DNA from: CAVUNY01 sp963768585
GTDB taxonomy: Bacteria; Chloroflexota; Anaerolineae; Anaerolineales; Anaerolineaceae
Length of the DNA: 64,000 nt
Direction: 5' to 3'
Assembly: GCA_963768585.1 (NCBI GenBank)
Contig: CAVYIF010000012.1
Span: forward strand, 48,105-112,104
The position numbers were made by a program, and so were the translations under genes. The notes below the pieces were generated by a model. It had not been told where the DNA came from. It did not search any database and saw nothing but the letters and a program-made list of their open reading frames with translations. The stretch's first letter is position 1. Every line of letters begins with the position of its first letter. Below are positions 1 to 8,019 of this stretch, in pieces.

Positions 1-78
1 GCCTGGTGCCGTATATTTGGTAGATCATAAAGCTTGAGGACCCGCCTGGCCGGATCTACGCCGGCCAAAGGAGCAAAC

Positions 79-1075
79 ATGGTTAACGCAGATTCCCGAC
101 CCGCATTTGGGGTGATATTCCACCCGAGTTTTCCACCCGAAACGCTGGCCGACTACGCCCGCCGGGCCGAAGCTGCCGGTTTCGATGAGCTGTGGCTGTG
201 GGACGACTGCTTTCTGCCGGGCGCATTTACCTCCGCTGCCCTGGCCTTATCCGCCACACAGCGCCTGAAAATCGGGATCGGCCTGCTGCCGGTGAAAGCT
301 TATAACCCTTTATTCATGGCCATGGAAATCACCACCCTGGCGCGCGCCTTCCCGGGGCGTTTTTTGCCGGGCTTTGGGTACGGCGTCGATACCTGGATGG
401 CCCAAATCGGCGCAGCGCAGAAACCATCCATAAAAGCATTAAAAAGAAATCGTGACCTCCGTGCGCCAGCTTTTGATGGGTGAAAGGGTGACGATCCACA
501 GCGACCAGGTAAACCTGGAAGGGGTTCAAATGACGTTGACGCCAGAAGATGTTCCCCCGCTGTACATTGGGGCGATGCGCGAGCGATCGCTGCGGCTGGC
601 AGGCAGCATCGGCGACGGCACGATCTTGACCGGGATGTCTTCGCCTGCTTATATCCGCTGGGCAATGGAACACATTCAAGCCGGGATGACCGCCGCCGCG
701 CGCACCCGCCACCGGGTGGTGGTTTATCTGGACGTAAAAGTGAATCAGGATGGCGCCGCCGCGCGGGCCGCGATGCGCCAGGCGCTTGCCGACCGGCAGC
801 CATGGGCAGATGTGCATACCCAGGCGCTGGGCATCACGGATAAAGCCGCCGCCTTCTTCCAGAAATATGGGCCCGGAGCCGGCGCCCAGCAAATCCCGGA
901 CGAATGGCTGGATGCTTTTTCCGCCGCCGGAACGCCGGACCAGGTGCTAGAAGGCGTGCAACGCCGGGTTGAAACCGGCGTAGACAAGATAATTTTCCAA
1001 CCCTTGAACGGCGATCCAGACTGCCTGGATGAGTATATCCGCTTGCTGATGCCGGGGTTGAAACACGCTCATTAA
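79..1075 (+). pseudogene. LLM-class (luciferase-like) flavin-dependent oxidoreductase, frameshifted
   Basis: The two reading frames together give one protein of about 331 residues typical of the bacterial luciferase-like monooxygenase superfamily, a TIM barrel using FMN or F420. The N-terminal part has the first-strand region FGVIFHPSFPPE and the helix ending AAGFDELWLWDD. The C-terminal part has VPPLYIGAMRERSLRLAG and IGDGTIL, standard for the family. The chosen ATG follows AAAGGAGC. The frame changes at an A5 run (441-445): one A fewer restores KALKEIVTSVRQLLMGE. This may be a sequencing indel rather than a dead gene. The substrate cannot be read from the sequence. Confidence 0.8.
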
Positions 1076-1111
1076 CCACCTGGTTTTCAGTTTACATCAA
1101 CCATGCGGGGA

Positions 1112-1830
1112 TTATTCAACCGGTTTCAGTATGTAAACCCTGGCGCTGGTCTTTTCGGGCAGATGGACTGCCACCCCGTCCCCAATCATATCTTCTCCGT
1201 CCATCTCGGCATAAAGCTCATTTAGCATGTCGCTCTCATAGATCCGGTAGCGGCGGACCGGTGTCAGCGGCTCGCACACCGCATCGGCAATAAATTGCCG
1301 CCAGTCTTTATAAAATTGATTCAACTGCTTCAACCGCTCGAACTGTATACCCGACAAACTGGCCAGGTCTCCGCTCAGACCCGGTACCCCGGGCAGAGCC
1401 GCCCGGTAGCAAAAATCCAGATCGGCCACAAAAGCAGATTCCCAATCCGCGCCGGCGAGGTGTGATCACCCGTTCCGGGGCCTGCTCCACCGGCAGGCTG
1501 TAACGCGGCGCGGCCTGCTGAATGGAACGCAGTACCGCCCATTTCGTCATCCGCCCCAACGGCTGGCCAGTTTAAGCCCGGTTTCACCGGCCAGAAATGA
1601 GAGCCGGACAGCGTCACTTTCGATCTGGCAGTCGAGCAGGCGAAGATCGTCGGCCTCGAAATGTTAATCAATGGTGTCGACGACAAACAAACCGCGCGTG
1701 CCTTTTGGGCCTGCATCCTGCCCATTCAACTCGCAGGGCAGCCCGCACAGGCTTTTTAGAAATATCGCACTTTCCGACCGGCAAAAAATCGTCCTTTGCC
1801 CGGCCTGCCCAAACTGAATGATGGAATTGG
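1112..1830 (-). pseudogene. Decayed gene of unknown function
   Basis: Three minus-strand frames join into one plausible protein. From the N-terminal side they read LKSLCGLPCELNGQDAG, then GTRGLFVVDTID followed by an in-frame stop, then FEADDLRLLDCQIESDAV and LSFLAGETGLKLASRWG. A frame change leads to MTKWAVLRSIQQAAPRYSLP, and another near 1429 leads to ADLDFCYRAALPGVPGLSGD and an end at YILKPVE. At least one stop and two frameshifts are needed, so decay is more likely than a single sequencing error. I do not recognise the family. The GTRGLFVVDT stretch faintly recalls the N-terminus of amylo-alpha-1,6-glucosidase-like proteins, but this is too weak to name it. Confidence 0.5.
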
Positions 1831-2010
1831 CATTTTATATCTCCCGCCGCGAAGTTTAATATATGATTATTTTGATCGAATTTGTCGTTGCGTTATGGTA
1901 GAATGAAATCGACAAGGGGTATAGCTTCTGGAGTTGATTGGATTTATCCAAACACTTTAACACCGGTACTATTCCCATCAACTCTACTTTAACGTGAAGG
2001 GGTACATATC

Positions 2011-3987
2011 ATGGCCAAAACAAATACAAGCCCAGACAAACCTGCCAGATCCAGAAAAGGTTTGTTTTTGGTGTTGTTCATCATCCTTACAGTCAGCCTG
2101 GCCTGCAATTTTTCCAGCATCCAGCCGGGTGCGCCCACCGCCACCCTGGGACAGGCCACACCAACTGCGGGACAACCCACCGGCAATCCGTCAAGCGACG
2201 GCTCAGTGGACACCTTCGTCGCCGATCTGCCCAGTTGGAATGATGTTTCGCCGGAAAAACCAGAGAATGATGGTGTTCCCACCGGAAAGGCACCGGTCAC
2301 CGATGAAGAAAAGGGCACTACCGGCGACCTGTATACCTGCACCACCACCCAGTATGACATGACCAAAAACCCTGGCGAAATCGCCATGTATAACCCCGAC
2401 GCATCGGTTTTATGGCCCGGCGCGTTAATTCGCGGCGGGTCGCACCTGAAATCAGGTTCGCTCGAACTGCTCGCCGTGAGCCGCGAGAAGCGCGCCCCCC
2501 TGGGCATCTCCATCCAGGGCGGCGGGGTGCTCGGCATCCCTGGCGGGGTCAGCGCCGTCGTCGATCAACCGGTCGGCAGCACCATTCGCGAGGGCATCAA
2601 CCAGATCGTCGCCAACACCCTGGGGGCCGACGTTGCCGTTGGCGCCGGGTTCAGTTCGTTCACTTCGGTCGAAAGCTTCAGCAGCACGCAAACCCTGCTT
2701 AAACTGGGACTGGACGCGCGCTATCTGGGCGCCGAAGTTTCCGGGCGGCTCAACTACAAAAGGTCGGCCGATCAGCACACCTATACCGCTTATTTCGTGC
2801 AGCGCCTTTTCACCGTCTCCATCGATTTGCCCGAAAAACCCTCCTCCTTGTTTGCCGATAGCGTCACCGCCAGCGACCTGCAGAGCCTGGGGATCAGCGC
2901 CGACAATTTACCCCTCTACATCGACAGTGTTTCCTACGGGCGCATCCTGATGTTCTCCTTTACCTCCAGCGCCAGCAAGAAGAAGATCGCCGCCGCCCTT
3001 GAATTCTCCTACAACTCGCCCGTCGGCGGTGTGGATGCCTTTTCTGAGGCGGAGTTGAAAGAGACCCTGAGCACCGCCCGCATCGAGGTCTTTGCCCTGG
3101 GCGGCCCCAACACCGGGGTGCAGAACCTCATCCGCGACGGCAACCTGAAATCCTATTTTGAAACCCCGCTTTCCATCAACCAGGTCGAGCCGATCTCCTT
3201 CACCCTGCGCAACCTGGGGGATAATCGCCTCGCAAAAGTCGCCAACACCACCGAATACGATGTCAAAGAGTGCACCCCCTTTGTTGGCAGCCTGCCCAAA
3301 CCCATCCACTGGTGGACGGCTGACGGCACAACCGATGACGCAGTCGGTGGAGTTGGTCTGGGTGGATTTGGCGGTGCCTACGGCGCCGGTTGGAACGGGC
3401 AGGATGCCAACAACAAGGCCTTTGTCCTGGATGGCGAAAACCAGTACCTTAACACCTACCCTACAGAGCAAACCGTGCCCACCAATGGCGCTTTTACGGT
3501 CAGCGCCTGGATCAATCCGCGCGCCATTCCGAGTGTACATACGATCATCAGCCAGGTTGGGGGAAGGCTGGTCGCAGGGGATTTCGCCTTGCGCGTACTC
3601 TCCGGTGGACGTTTGCAGTTTTACCGTCGTCCCAGCAGTTACATTAAATCGGTGGATGTAGTTGTCACCAAAGGCATCATTCCTGTCAACAAGTGGACTC
3701 ACGTGACCGCCGTTTACGGCAGCAGCGGCGGCGGTGGCAATATGCTCCTCTACGTCAATGGTGAGCTGGCCGCCAAAGACGTTACCCTTTCTAACTACGA
3801 ACCTGCCAAGCCGCGGCCCGATACCGACCTGACCATGACTCGCATTGGTTCAAGCGAACTCACCGGAGATGGTCAAAAAAGATTCCTTTATAATGGTTCG
3901 ATCGATGAAGTGATGATCTTCGACCGCGCGCTCTCTGCGGATGAGGTGAAGACCATCTACCAGAACTTCGATCAATATAAACCCTGA
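2011..3987 (+). CDS. Lipoprotein with cholesterol-dependent-cytolysin-like core fused to a LamG domain
   Basis: The 658-residue protein has a basic N-terminus, a hydrophobic segment (17-31) and a lipobox-like SLAC with Cys32, then a Thr/Pro-rich linker to about residue 110. Residues 120-422 match domains 1-3 of thiol-activated cytolysins in order: VLWPGALIRGGS (133-144), SSTQTLLKLGLDARYLG (224-240), YFVQRLFTVSIDLPEKPSSLF (261-281, quoted in part), SVTASDLQSLGISADNLP with YIDSVSYGR (284-311), and PISFTLRNLGDNRLAKV with NTTEYDV (394-418). These align with the cytolysin YTVSVD, VTW-DL-GVSADNPPVYVS-VAYGR and PISYT-LKDN-A-N-TEY blocks. Domain 4 and its Trp-rich undecapeptide are absent. Residues 430-655 are instead a LamG/concanavalin-like fold (FTVSAWINP, WTHVTAVY, YVNGELAA, IDEVMIFDRALSADEV). 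Pore formation is inferred from the family. AAGGGG precedes the ATG. Confidence 0.85.
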   Translation: MAKTNTSPDKPARSRKGLFLVLFIILTVSLACNFSSIQPGAPTATLGQATPTAGQPTGNPSSDGSVDTFVADLPSWNDVSPEKPENDGVPTGKAPVTDEEKGTTGDLYTCTTTQYDMTKNPGEIAMYNPDASVLWPGALIRGGSHLKSGSLELLAVSREKRAPLGISIQGGGVLGIPGGVSAVVDQPVGSTIREGINQIVANTLGADVAVGAGFSSFTSVESFSSTQTLLKLGLDARYLGAEVSGRLNYKRSADQHTYTAYFVQRLFTVSIDLPEKPSSLFADSVTASDLQSLGISADNLPLYIDSVSYGRILMFSFTSSASKKKIAAALEFSYNSPVGGVDAFSEAELKETLSTARIEVFALGGPNTGVQNLIRDGNLKSYFETPLSINQVEPISFTLRNLGDNRLAKVANTTEYDVKECTPFVGSLPKPIHWWTADGTTDDAVGGVGLGGFGGAYGAGWNGQDANNKAFVLDGENQYLNTYPTEQTVPTNGAFTVSAWINPRAIPSVHTIISQVGGRLVAGDFALRVLSGGRLQFYRRPSSYIKSVDVVVTKGIIPVNKWTHVTAVYGSSGGGGNMLLYVNGELAAKDVTLSNYEPAKPRPDTDLTMTRIGSSELTGDGQKRFLYNGSIDEVMIFDRALSADEVKTIYQNFDQYKP

Positions 3988-4111
3988 TTGTCGTTCGGTA
4001 GATCACCAGGGCTAATATGACACACCCCGAAATTTATATTTCAGGATTGTCCTGGGGACACTTCATCCCCCACCCCCTGACTCCCGCCCTCGCTGGGCGG
4101 GGGAATCGAGT

Positions 4112-4156
4112 TGAAGAGGTGATTTTCGGCGCTTTGCGCCGAAAATCACCTCTTCA
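4112..4156. terminator. Long perfect hairpin downstream of the cytolysin-like gene
   Basis: Perfect 21-bp arms (4112-4132 and 4136-4156) enclose a TTT loop, with GGCGC/GCGCC next to the loop. It lies between the cytolysin-like gene and the IS3 element. There is no strong T-run, so the terminator role is inferred. It resembles the hairpins at 7974-8010 and 16756-16800 in build. Confidence 0.5.
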
Positions 4157-4178
4157 TATTCTCCTCCCCTTCACCGAA

Positions 4179-4220
4179 CTTCCCCCGAAATAGTAGAACC
4201 TTCCCCCGAAATAGTAGACA
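4179..4220 (+). repeat. Tandem duplicate of the IS3 left-end sequence
   Basis: CTTCCCCCGAAATAGTAGA occurs at 4179-4197 and again at 4200-4218, a 21-nt period. The second copy belongs to the left inverted repeat of the IS element. The first may be a trace of an earlier end or an abutting insertion. Confidence 0.7.
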
Positions 4221-4267
4221 CAAACAAAGGGAGAATGAGGTACAGTGAAAGGGAACGGAGGAAGGTC

Positions 4268-4576
4268 ATGATAGATAAGAAATATCGAGAATATACCGAT
4301 GAATTCAAACGTGAAACGCTTGAGCTGTTGAAAAACAGCAAGAAAAGTGCTAGCCAGCTGGAACGGGAATTGGGGATCACCCCCGGGTTGTTGCTGAAAT
4401 GGCGCCACCGGTACCAGGTAGTATCGTCTGAGAATCAGGCGCCGAGACTGGCGCCGAGTGATTTGGAAGCCGCCAAACGGGAGATCCAACGCTTAGAACG
4501 AGAATTAGCGGAGGTAGCCGAGGAGCGAGAGATCCTAAAAAAAGTAGTCAACATTTTCTCCCGGAAAGGCGAATGA
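4268..4576 (+). CDS. IS3-family transposase OrfA
   Basis: About 102 residues. An N-terminal helix-turn-helix (YTDEFKRETLELL, then SASQLERELGITPGLLLKWR) binds the IS ends. A leucine-zipper-like coiled coil follows (LEAAKREIQRLERELAEVAE and EREILKKV). The start at 4268 follows GGAGGAAGG and fits the family better than an ATG 33 bases upstream. Its stop overlaps the OrfB ATG as ATGA (4573-4576). A -1 slip on the A7 run at 4537-4543 would fuse it to OrfB. Confidence 0.85.
   Translation: MIDKKYREYTDEFKRETLELLKNSKKSASQLERELGITPGLLLKWRHRYQVVSSENQAPRLAPSDLEAAKREIQRLERELAEVAEEREILKKVVNIFSRKGE
4537..4543 (+). other. Slippery A7 site for -1 frameshifting in the IS3 element
   Basis: Seven A residues followed by G lie near the end of orfA. 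The -1 frame from here is open all the way into orfB (no stop between 4537 and 4573). This matches the programmed frameshift by which IS3 elements make the OrfAB transposase. Confidence 0.65.
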
Positions 4577-5433
4577 AGTACACCTTCATCGCGGCCAACG
4601 AGAGAGAATACCAGGTCAAGCGCATGTGTCACGTGCTGAGCGTAGGACGCAGCGGGTACTATGCCTGGCGGCGGCGTTTTCCCAGCACGCGCGAACAGGC
4701 CGACCAGGCCCTGCTGGGGCTGATCCAGGCGGAACACGAGGCTAGCCGGAAGACCTATGGCAGCCCGCGGATCCATGCGAGCCTGCAGCGGAAAGGGGTG
4801 GTGTGTGGGCGGAATCGGGTGTCGCGCTTGATGCGCTTGCATAAAATCACCCCTGAAGCCAAACCGAAGTATCATCCGGTGACCACCCAACGCCAACCGG
4901 GCGTAGTTCCGGCCCCAAACCGCTTGAACCAGGAGTTTTCGGCCACCACTCCCAACCAGAAATGGGTCAGCGATTTTACGTACATTGAGACCGGCGAATC
5001 CTGGTTGTACCTGGCGGTCGTGTTGGACCTGTTTTCGCGCAAAGTGATTGGCTGGGCGATGAGCCAGACCATGGACACCCTGCTGGTTTTGGACGCCTTG
5101 CGTATGGCACTGCGGGATCGTCGTCCGCCAGCCGGGTTGCTGCACCACTCGGATCGGGGCAGCCAATACACCAGCTCCCCCTACCTCCAGTGTCTGATCG
5201 CGGCTCAAGCTCAACTTAGCATGAGCGGCGTGGGGAACTGCTACGACAACGCCGTCATGGAAAGTTTCTTTGGCACTCTCAAAACGGAATGTGTCACTGG
5301 CCCTTTTGATACCTGTGCCCTGGCCCGCACAACCATCTTTGAGTATTTGGAGGTTTGGTACAATCGTCAACGTCTACACTCGACTTTGGGCTATCTCAGC
5401 CCCGTTGAATTTGAACAAAACTTCGCCTTTTAA
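4573..5433 (+). CDS. IS3-family transposase OrfB (DDE integrase domain)
   Basis: A 286-residue rve-type integrase core. The N-terminal part has the HTH_21-like segment (HEASRKTYGSPRIHASLQ). The catalytic triad is visible: Asp in WVSDFTYIETG, Asp in HHSDRGSQYTS, and Glu in NAVMESFFGTLKTE. It ends with YNRQRLHSTLGYLSPVEFE, usual for the family. It is probably made mainly as the OrfAB fusion. No lesion is seen. Confidence 0.92.
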   Translation: MKYTFIAANEREYQVKRMCHVLSVGRSGYYAWRRRFPSTREQADQALLGLIQAEHEASRKTYGSPRIHASLQRKGVVCGRNRVSRLMRLHKITPEAKPKYHPVTTQRQPGVVPAPNRLNQEFSATTPNQKWVSDFTYIETGESWLYLAVVLDLFSRKVIGWAMSQTMDTLLVLDALRMALRDRRPPAGLLHHSDRGSQYTSSPYLQCLIAAQAQLSMSGVGNCYDNAVMESFFGTLKTECVTGPFDTCALARTTIFEYLEVWYNRQRLHSTLGYLSPVEFEQNFAF

Positions 5434-5568
5434 CCCTGTCCACAAAACTGGGGAAGGTCACGGGGAAGGGGCTGGGGGATGGGGAAAAAAGAAACAAAAT
5501 CACCCTCAAAATTAAAATTGGGGTGATTCGTGTTAGCATCTTTTTTTAGATATAAAGGAGAACGCAGG

Positions 5569-6015
5569 ATGCCTGGAAAACATTTTTGGATCGGTGTGGT
5601 GTCGCACGCTCATGTCCAAATCGGGTTGAAGGGCGGATTTGTGCAATTAAATCACGGCAAAAAAGCGCCGCTGCAAAAGTTGCACGCCGGTGACGGCTTT
5701 GTTTTCTATTCACCCAAAACCAGCTACCCGACAGGCGAGCCCTGCCAGATGTTTACCGCGATCGGCATTGTTAAAAGCGGCGAAGTTTACCAGGTAGATA
5801 TGAGTGACGCTTTTCACCCCTTCCGGGTTGATGTTCAATTCTTTGATGCCAGAGAAGCTGCCATCAAACCCTTGCTCGCAAAGCTTTCATTTATTAAAGA
5901 TAAGGCCCATTGGGGTTCCGCTTTTCGCTTTGGACACCTCAATATACCCGCCCAGGATTTTAAGATCATCGCCGAGGCGATGGGCCTTGACTTTACGCGC
6001 GACTTCGGGGATTAG
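5569..6015 (+). CDS. EVE domain-containing protein
   Basis: A single-domain protein of 148 residues of the EVE (PUA/YTH-like) family, thought to bind modified nucleic-acid bases. Family marks are the N-terminal HFWIGVVSHAHVQIG, the basic QLNHGKKAPL segment, GDGFVFYSPKTSYPTGEPCQ, FTAIGIV, and the C-terminal HWGSAFRFGHLNIPAQDF. AAAGGAG (5555-5561) sits just upstream of the ATG at 5569, which is preferred over an earlier in-frame ATG/GTG. It stands alone after the IS element. The hairpin-like AATCACCC...GGGTGATT (5498-5528) lies just ahead. Its cellular target is unknown. Confidence 0.85.
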   Translation: MPGKHFWIGVVSHAHVQIGLKGGFVQLNHGKKAPLQKLHAGDGFVFYSPKTSYPTGEPCQMFTAIGIVKSGEVYQVDMSDAFHPFRVDVQFFDAREAAIKPLLAKLSFIKDKAHWGSAFRFGHLNIPAQDFKIIAEAMGLDFTRDFGD

Positions 6016-6204
6016 CAGCAATTACCGCACCGATATTGCCTTCTAATTTTTGTTTTTTGAAGGGGGCAGTTGACTTTCGCATCTGGAATGTGGCCGGAAA
6101 GTGGCTGTTGACTGCAATGAAAATACTCATTACAATTGAACAATCACACAAAATTTACCGACATTGTGCAATTCCTGATCTAGAAATCTTAATATGAGGT
6201 GGGT

Positions 6205-7965
6205 ATGAAGCTTCGTCTGCTTTCGGGCATCCTTTTCCTATCGTCATCCTTTCCGCCTGCCAGTCGACCGCTGTTGATACGGCCGTGCCGGCCAATTCCA
6301 CAGCTGCTCCTACTGCTGTCGTCCAATCCGCCGGTAGTGCGGCCAATTACCAGTACATCTTCCACCCCCCCAGCGACCCGGCCTCTGCCGTGGTAAAGCT
6401 CGACGAGAGCACCGCCGTCGAAGCCGTCATCCCGCTGGAAGGCGGTGTGCTGCGCGCCACGGGCGCGGACGGCACGCAGTATGCCCTCGAAATCCCCGGG
6501 GATGCGCTGCTCAATGAGACCAAAATTCGCCTGATCCCGGCCGCGGTCAGCGGGCTGCCCTTCGGCGGCGAACAGACTTATGCCGCACAGTTGGAACCGG
6601 AAGGGTTGTTTTTCAACAACTTTGTGACTCTCACCATTACCCCGCCCCAGGAAATTCCGCTCGACGAGCAGCTTTTCTTTGGGTATCAAGGTGCCGGTCA
6701 GGAAGTGATCTTTGCCCCGCCGGTGGTCGATTCGAAGGAGATCAAGATCCAGGTCCTGCATTTCAGCGGGTATGGGGTCACCAAGGGCCTGCTGGCCGAT
6801 CCCGAATCGGTGCGCGAGCGCCTGGGCGGCAGCGCCGAGCGCCGCATCGAAAGCCAGGCGGCTGAACTGCTGGGGCGCGAGCGCCAGCGACAACTGCTGG
6901 GCGCTGGCGATAATGATTCCAGCACCCTGGCCGCCGATCTGCAGGCCTTGTTCGACCAGTACCAGAAGGAAGTGGTCGACGTGCGCGTGGCTGCCGCCGG
7001 TGAAAGCTGCGCCGCCGGGCGGCTGGCGCTGCAGACCCTGATGGGACTGGAACGCCAGAAACAACTGCTGGGCATTGGGGAGAGCGGGATGGATCAATTT
7101 CCCGGTCTGATGGACACCGTGGCCCGGGTGTGCATCAAGGAAGAGTACGAAATGTGCGCCCAGGATCACATCATCCACCGCATGATCCCGGTCTGGTTGG
7201 GGCTCGAACGGCAGATGCAGTTGTTGGGCTTTGAGAACAACCCGTTGGCCCAGTACGCCAGAGAAATGACCCAAAAATGCCTGACCTTCGATCTGGAATT
7301 TCAGTCGCAGGCCACATTTGACGACGGTAGCGGTGGCGGGTTTGATTCGTCTGTGAAGGCCAAAGTCCCGCTGCATTTTCAACCTGGACACATTTAAGAT
7401 TGAGGGAACTTCCGCCCTGATCAACAATACCTTTACCTTCAAAGTGCCCGGCTGCAGTGTGACCAGTACCCGCGGCGGAAGCACGATATCGGTCAGTTCA
7501 CTGGTGTATGTCCCCGACTACCATTCGCCAACGGATGACCTGGGCTACGTGCGCGATTTCAAACTGAGCTATTATCCTGAAGGCACCAAGGAAGTTTTTT
7601 CCGTCAAATGTCCGGATGAACCCCCCTATACCAGCCCGCCATCACCGTTTATGGGCTGGCCGAGTACATTGTGCTGCACCAGGATGAAATTCCATGGGGC
7701 AGACCCAATCTCTGATGCCCACCCGCGGCACCGATCATGCCGGATATGTCCGATATGGAGGCCATGATGGCTGCAGCCCAATCAGGGATGAATTTGCCCA
7801 GCTTTCCTGTCCCTGCGGTTAACCCAGGCGGCGGATTACCAGTTGGAAGGCTGGGAAATCCTGGGTGGCGAATATTTTGCCAAGAAGGAATGGACCAAAG
7901 AAGACGCCGACCTGGGGCTGGTGGAAGTTGGAACATTCAAGCTTTACCACCGCCCGGGGCAGTAG
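6205..7965 (+). pseudogene. Lipoprotein with ZU5-like domain and ERQ-QLLG repeats, frameshifted
   Basis: Joining several frames gives a secreted lipoprotein. The signal peptide starts MKLRLLSGILF and, after adding one C near 6237, continues PIVILSACQSTAV with a good lipobox. The long frame 6249-7397 holds a beta domain with VIPLEGGVLRATGADGTQYA and LEPEGLFFNNFVTLTI, like ZU5/plasmid-type domains of secreted proteins. Three copies of a motif follow: LLGRERQRQLLG, LMGLERQKQLLG and WLGLERQMQLLG. An extra T near 7376 breaks the frame; the next frame carries KIEGTSALINNTFTFKVPGC, and later frames carry AITVYGLAEYIVLHQDE and a tail ending TFKLYHRPGQ at 7965. At least four indels are required. Function unknown. 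Confidence 0.6.
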
Positions 7966-7973
7966 CATGCATG

Positions 7974-8010
7974 TAGGATGTTGTTGCGGCTTCGCCGCAA
8001 CAACATCCTA
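7974..8010. terminator. Hairpin between convergent genes
   Basis: Perfect 17-bp arms (7974-7990 and 7994-8010) with a TTC loop lie between the rightward lipoprotein gene and leftward recD2, followed by A6T6. The position and the A/T tracts fit a bidirectional intrinsic terminator. Confidence 0.7.
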
Positions 8011-8019
8011 AAAAATTTT

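Larger units (their letters stand above)
4196..5460 (+). mobile_element. IS3-family insertion sequence (first copy)
   Basis: The element is about 1.26 kb with overlapping orfA and orfB, a slippery A7 run between them, and imperfect terminal inverted repeats. The left end has CCTTCCCCCGAAATAGTAGA; the right end (5437-5460) has TGTCCACAAAACTGGGGAAG and finishes in CA, as IS3 elements do. The exact left tip is uncertain because the left repeat is duplicated. No target duplication could be fixed. Both ORFs look intact, so the element may be active. Confidence 0.8.

Noticed and set aside
1..78. Possible tRNA or leader RNA at the window start
   Set aside because: No cloverleaf arms, anticodon stem or CCA end could be drawn; it seems to be the upstream region of the first gene.
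4060..4110. C/G-rich stretch that could be a second terminator
   Set aside because: A CCCGCC/GGGCGG stem exists but is short and lies in low-complexity sequence; the hairpin at 4112 is far stronger.
6189..7484. 431-codon open frame on the minus strand
   Set aside because: It mirrors the plus-strand lipoprotein frame, has no family motifs and reads as low-complexity His/Gln/Ala sequence typical of antisense frames in G+C-rich genes.
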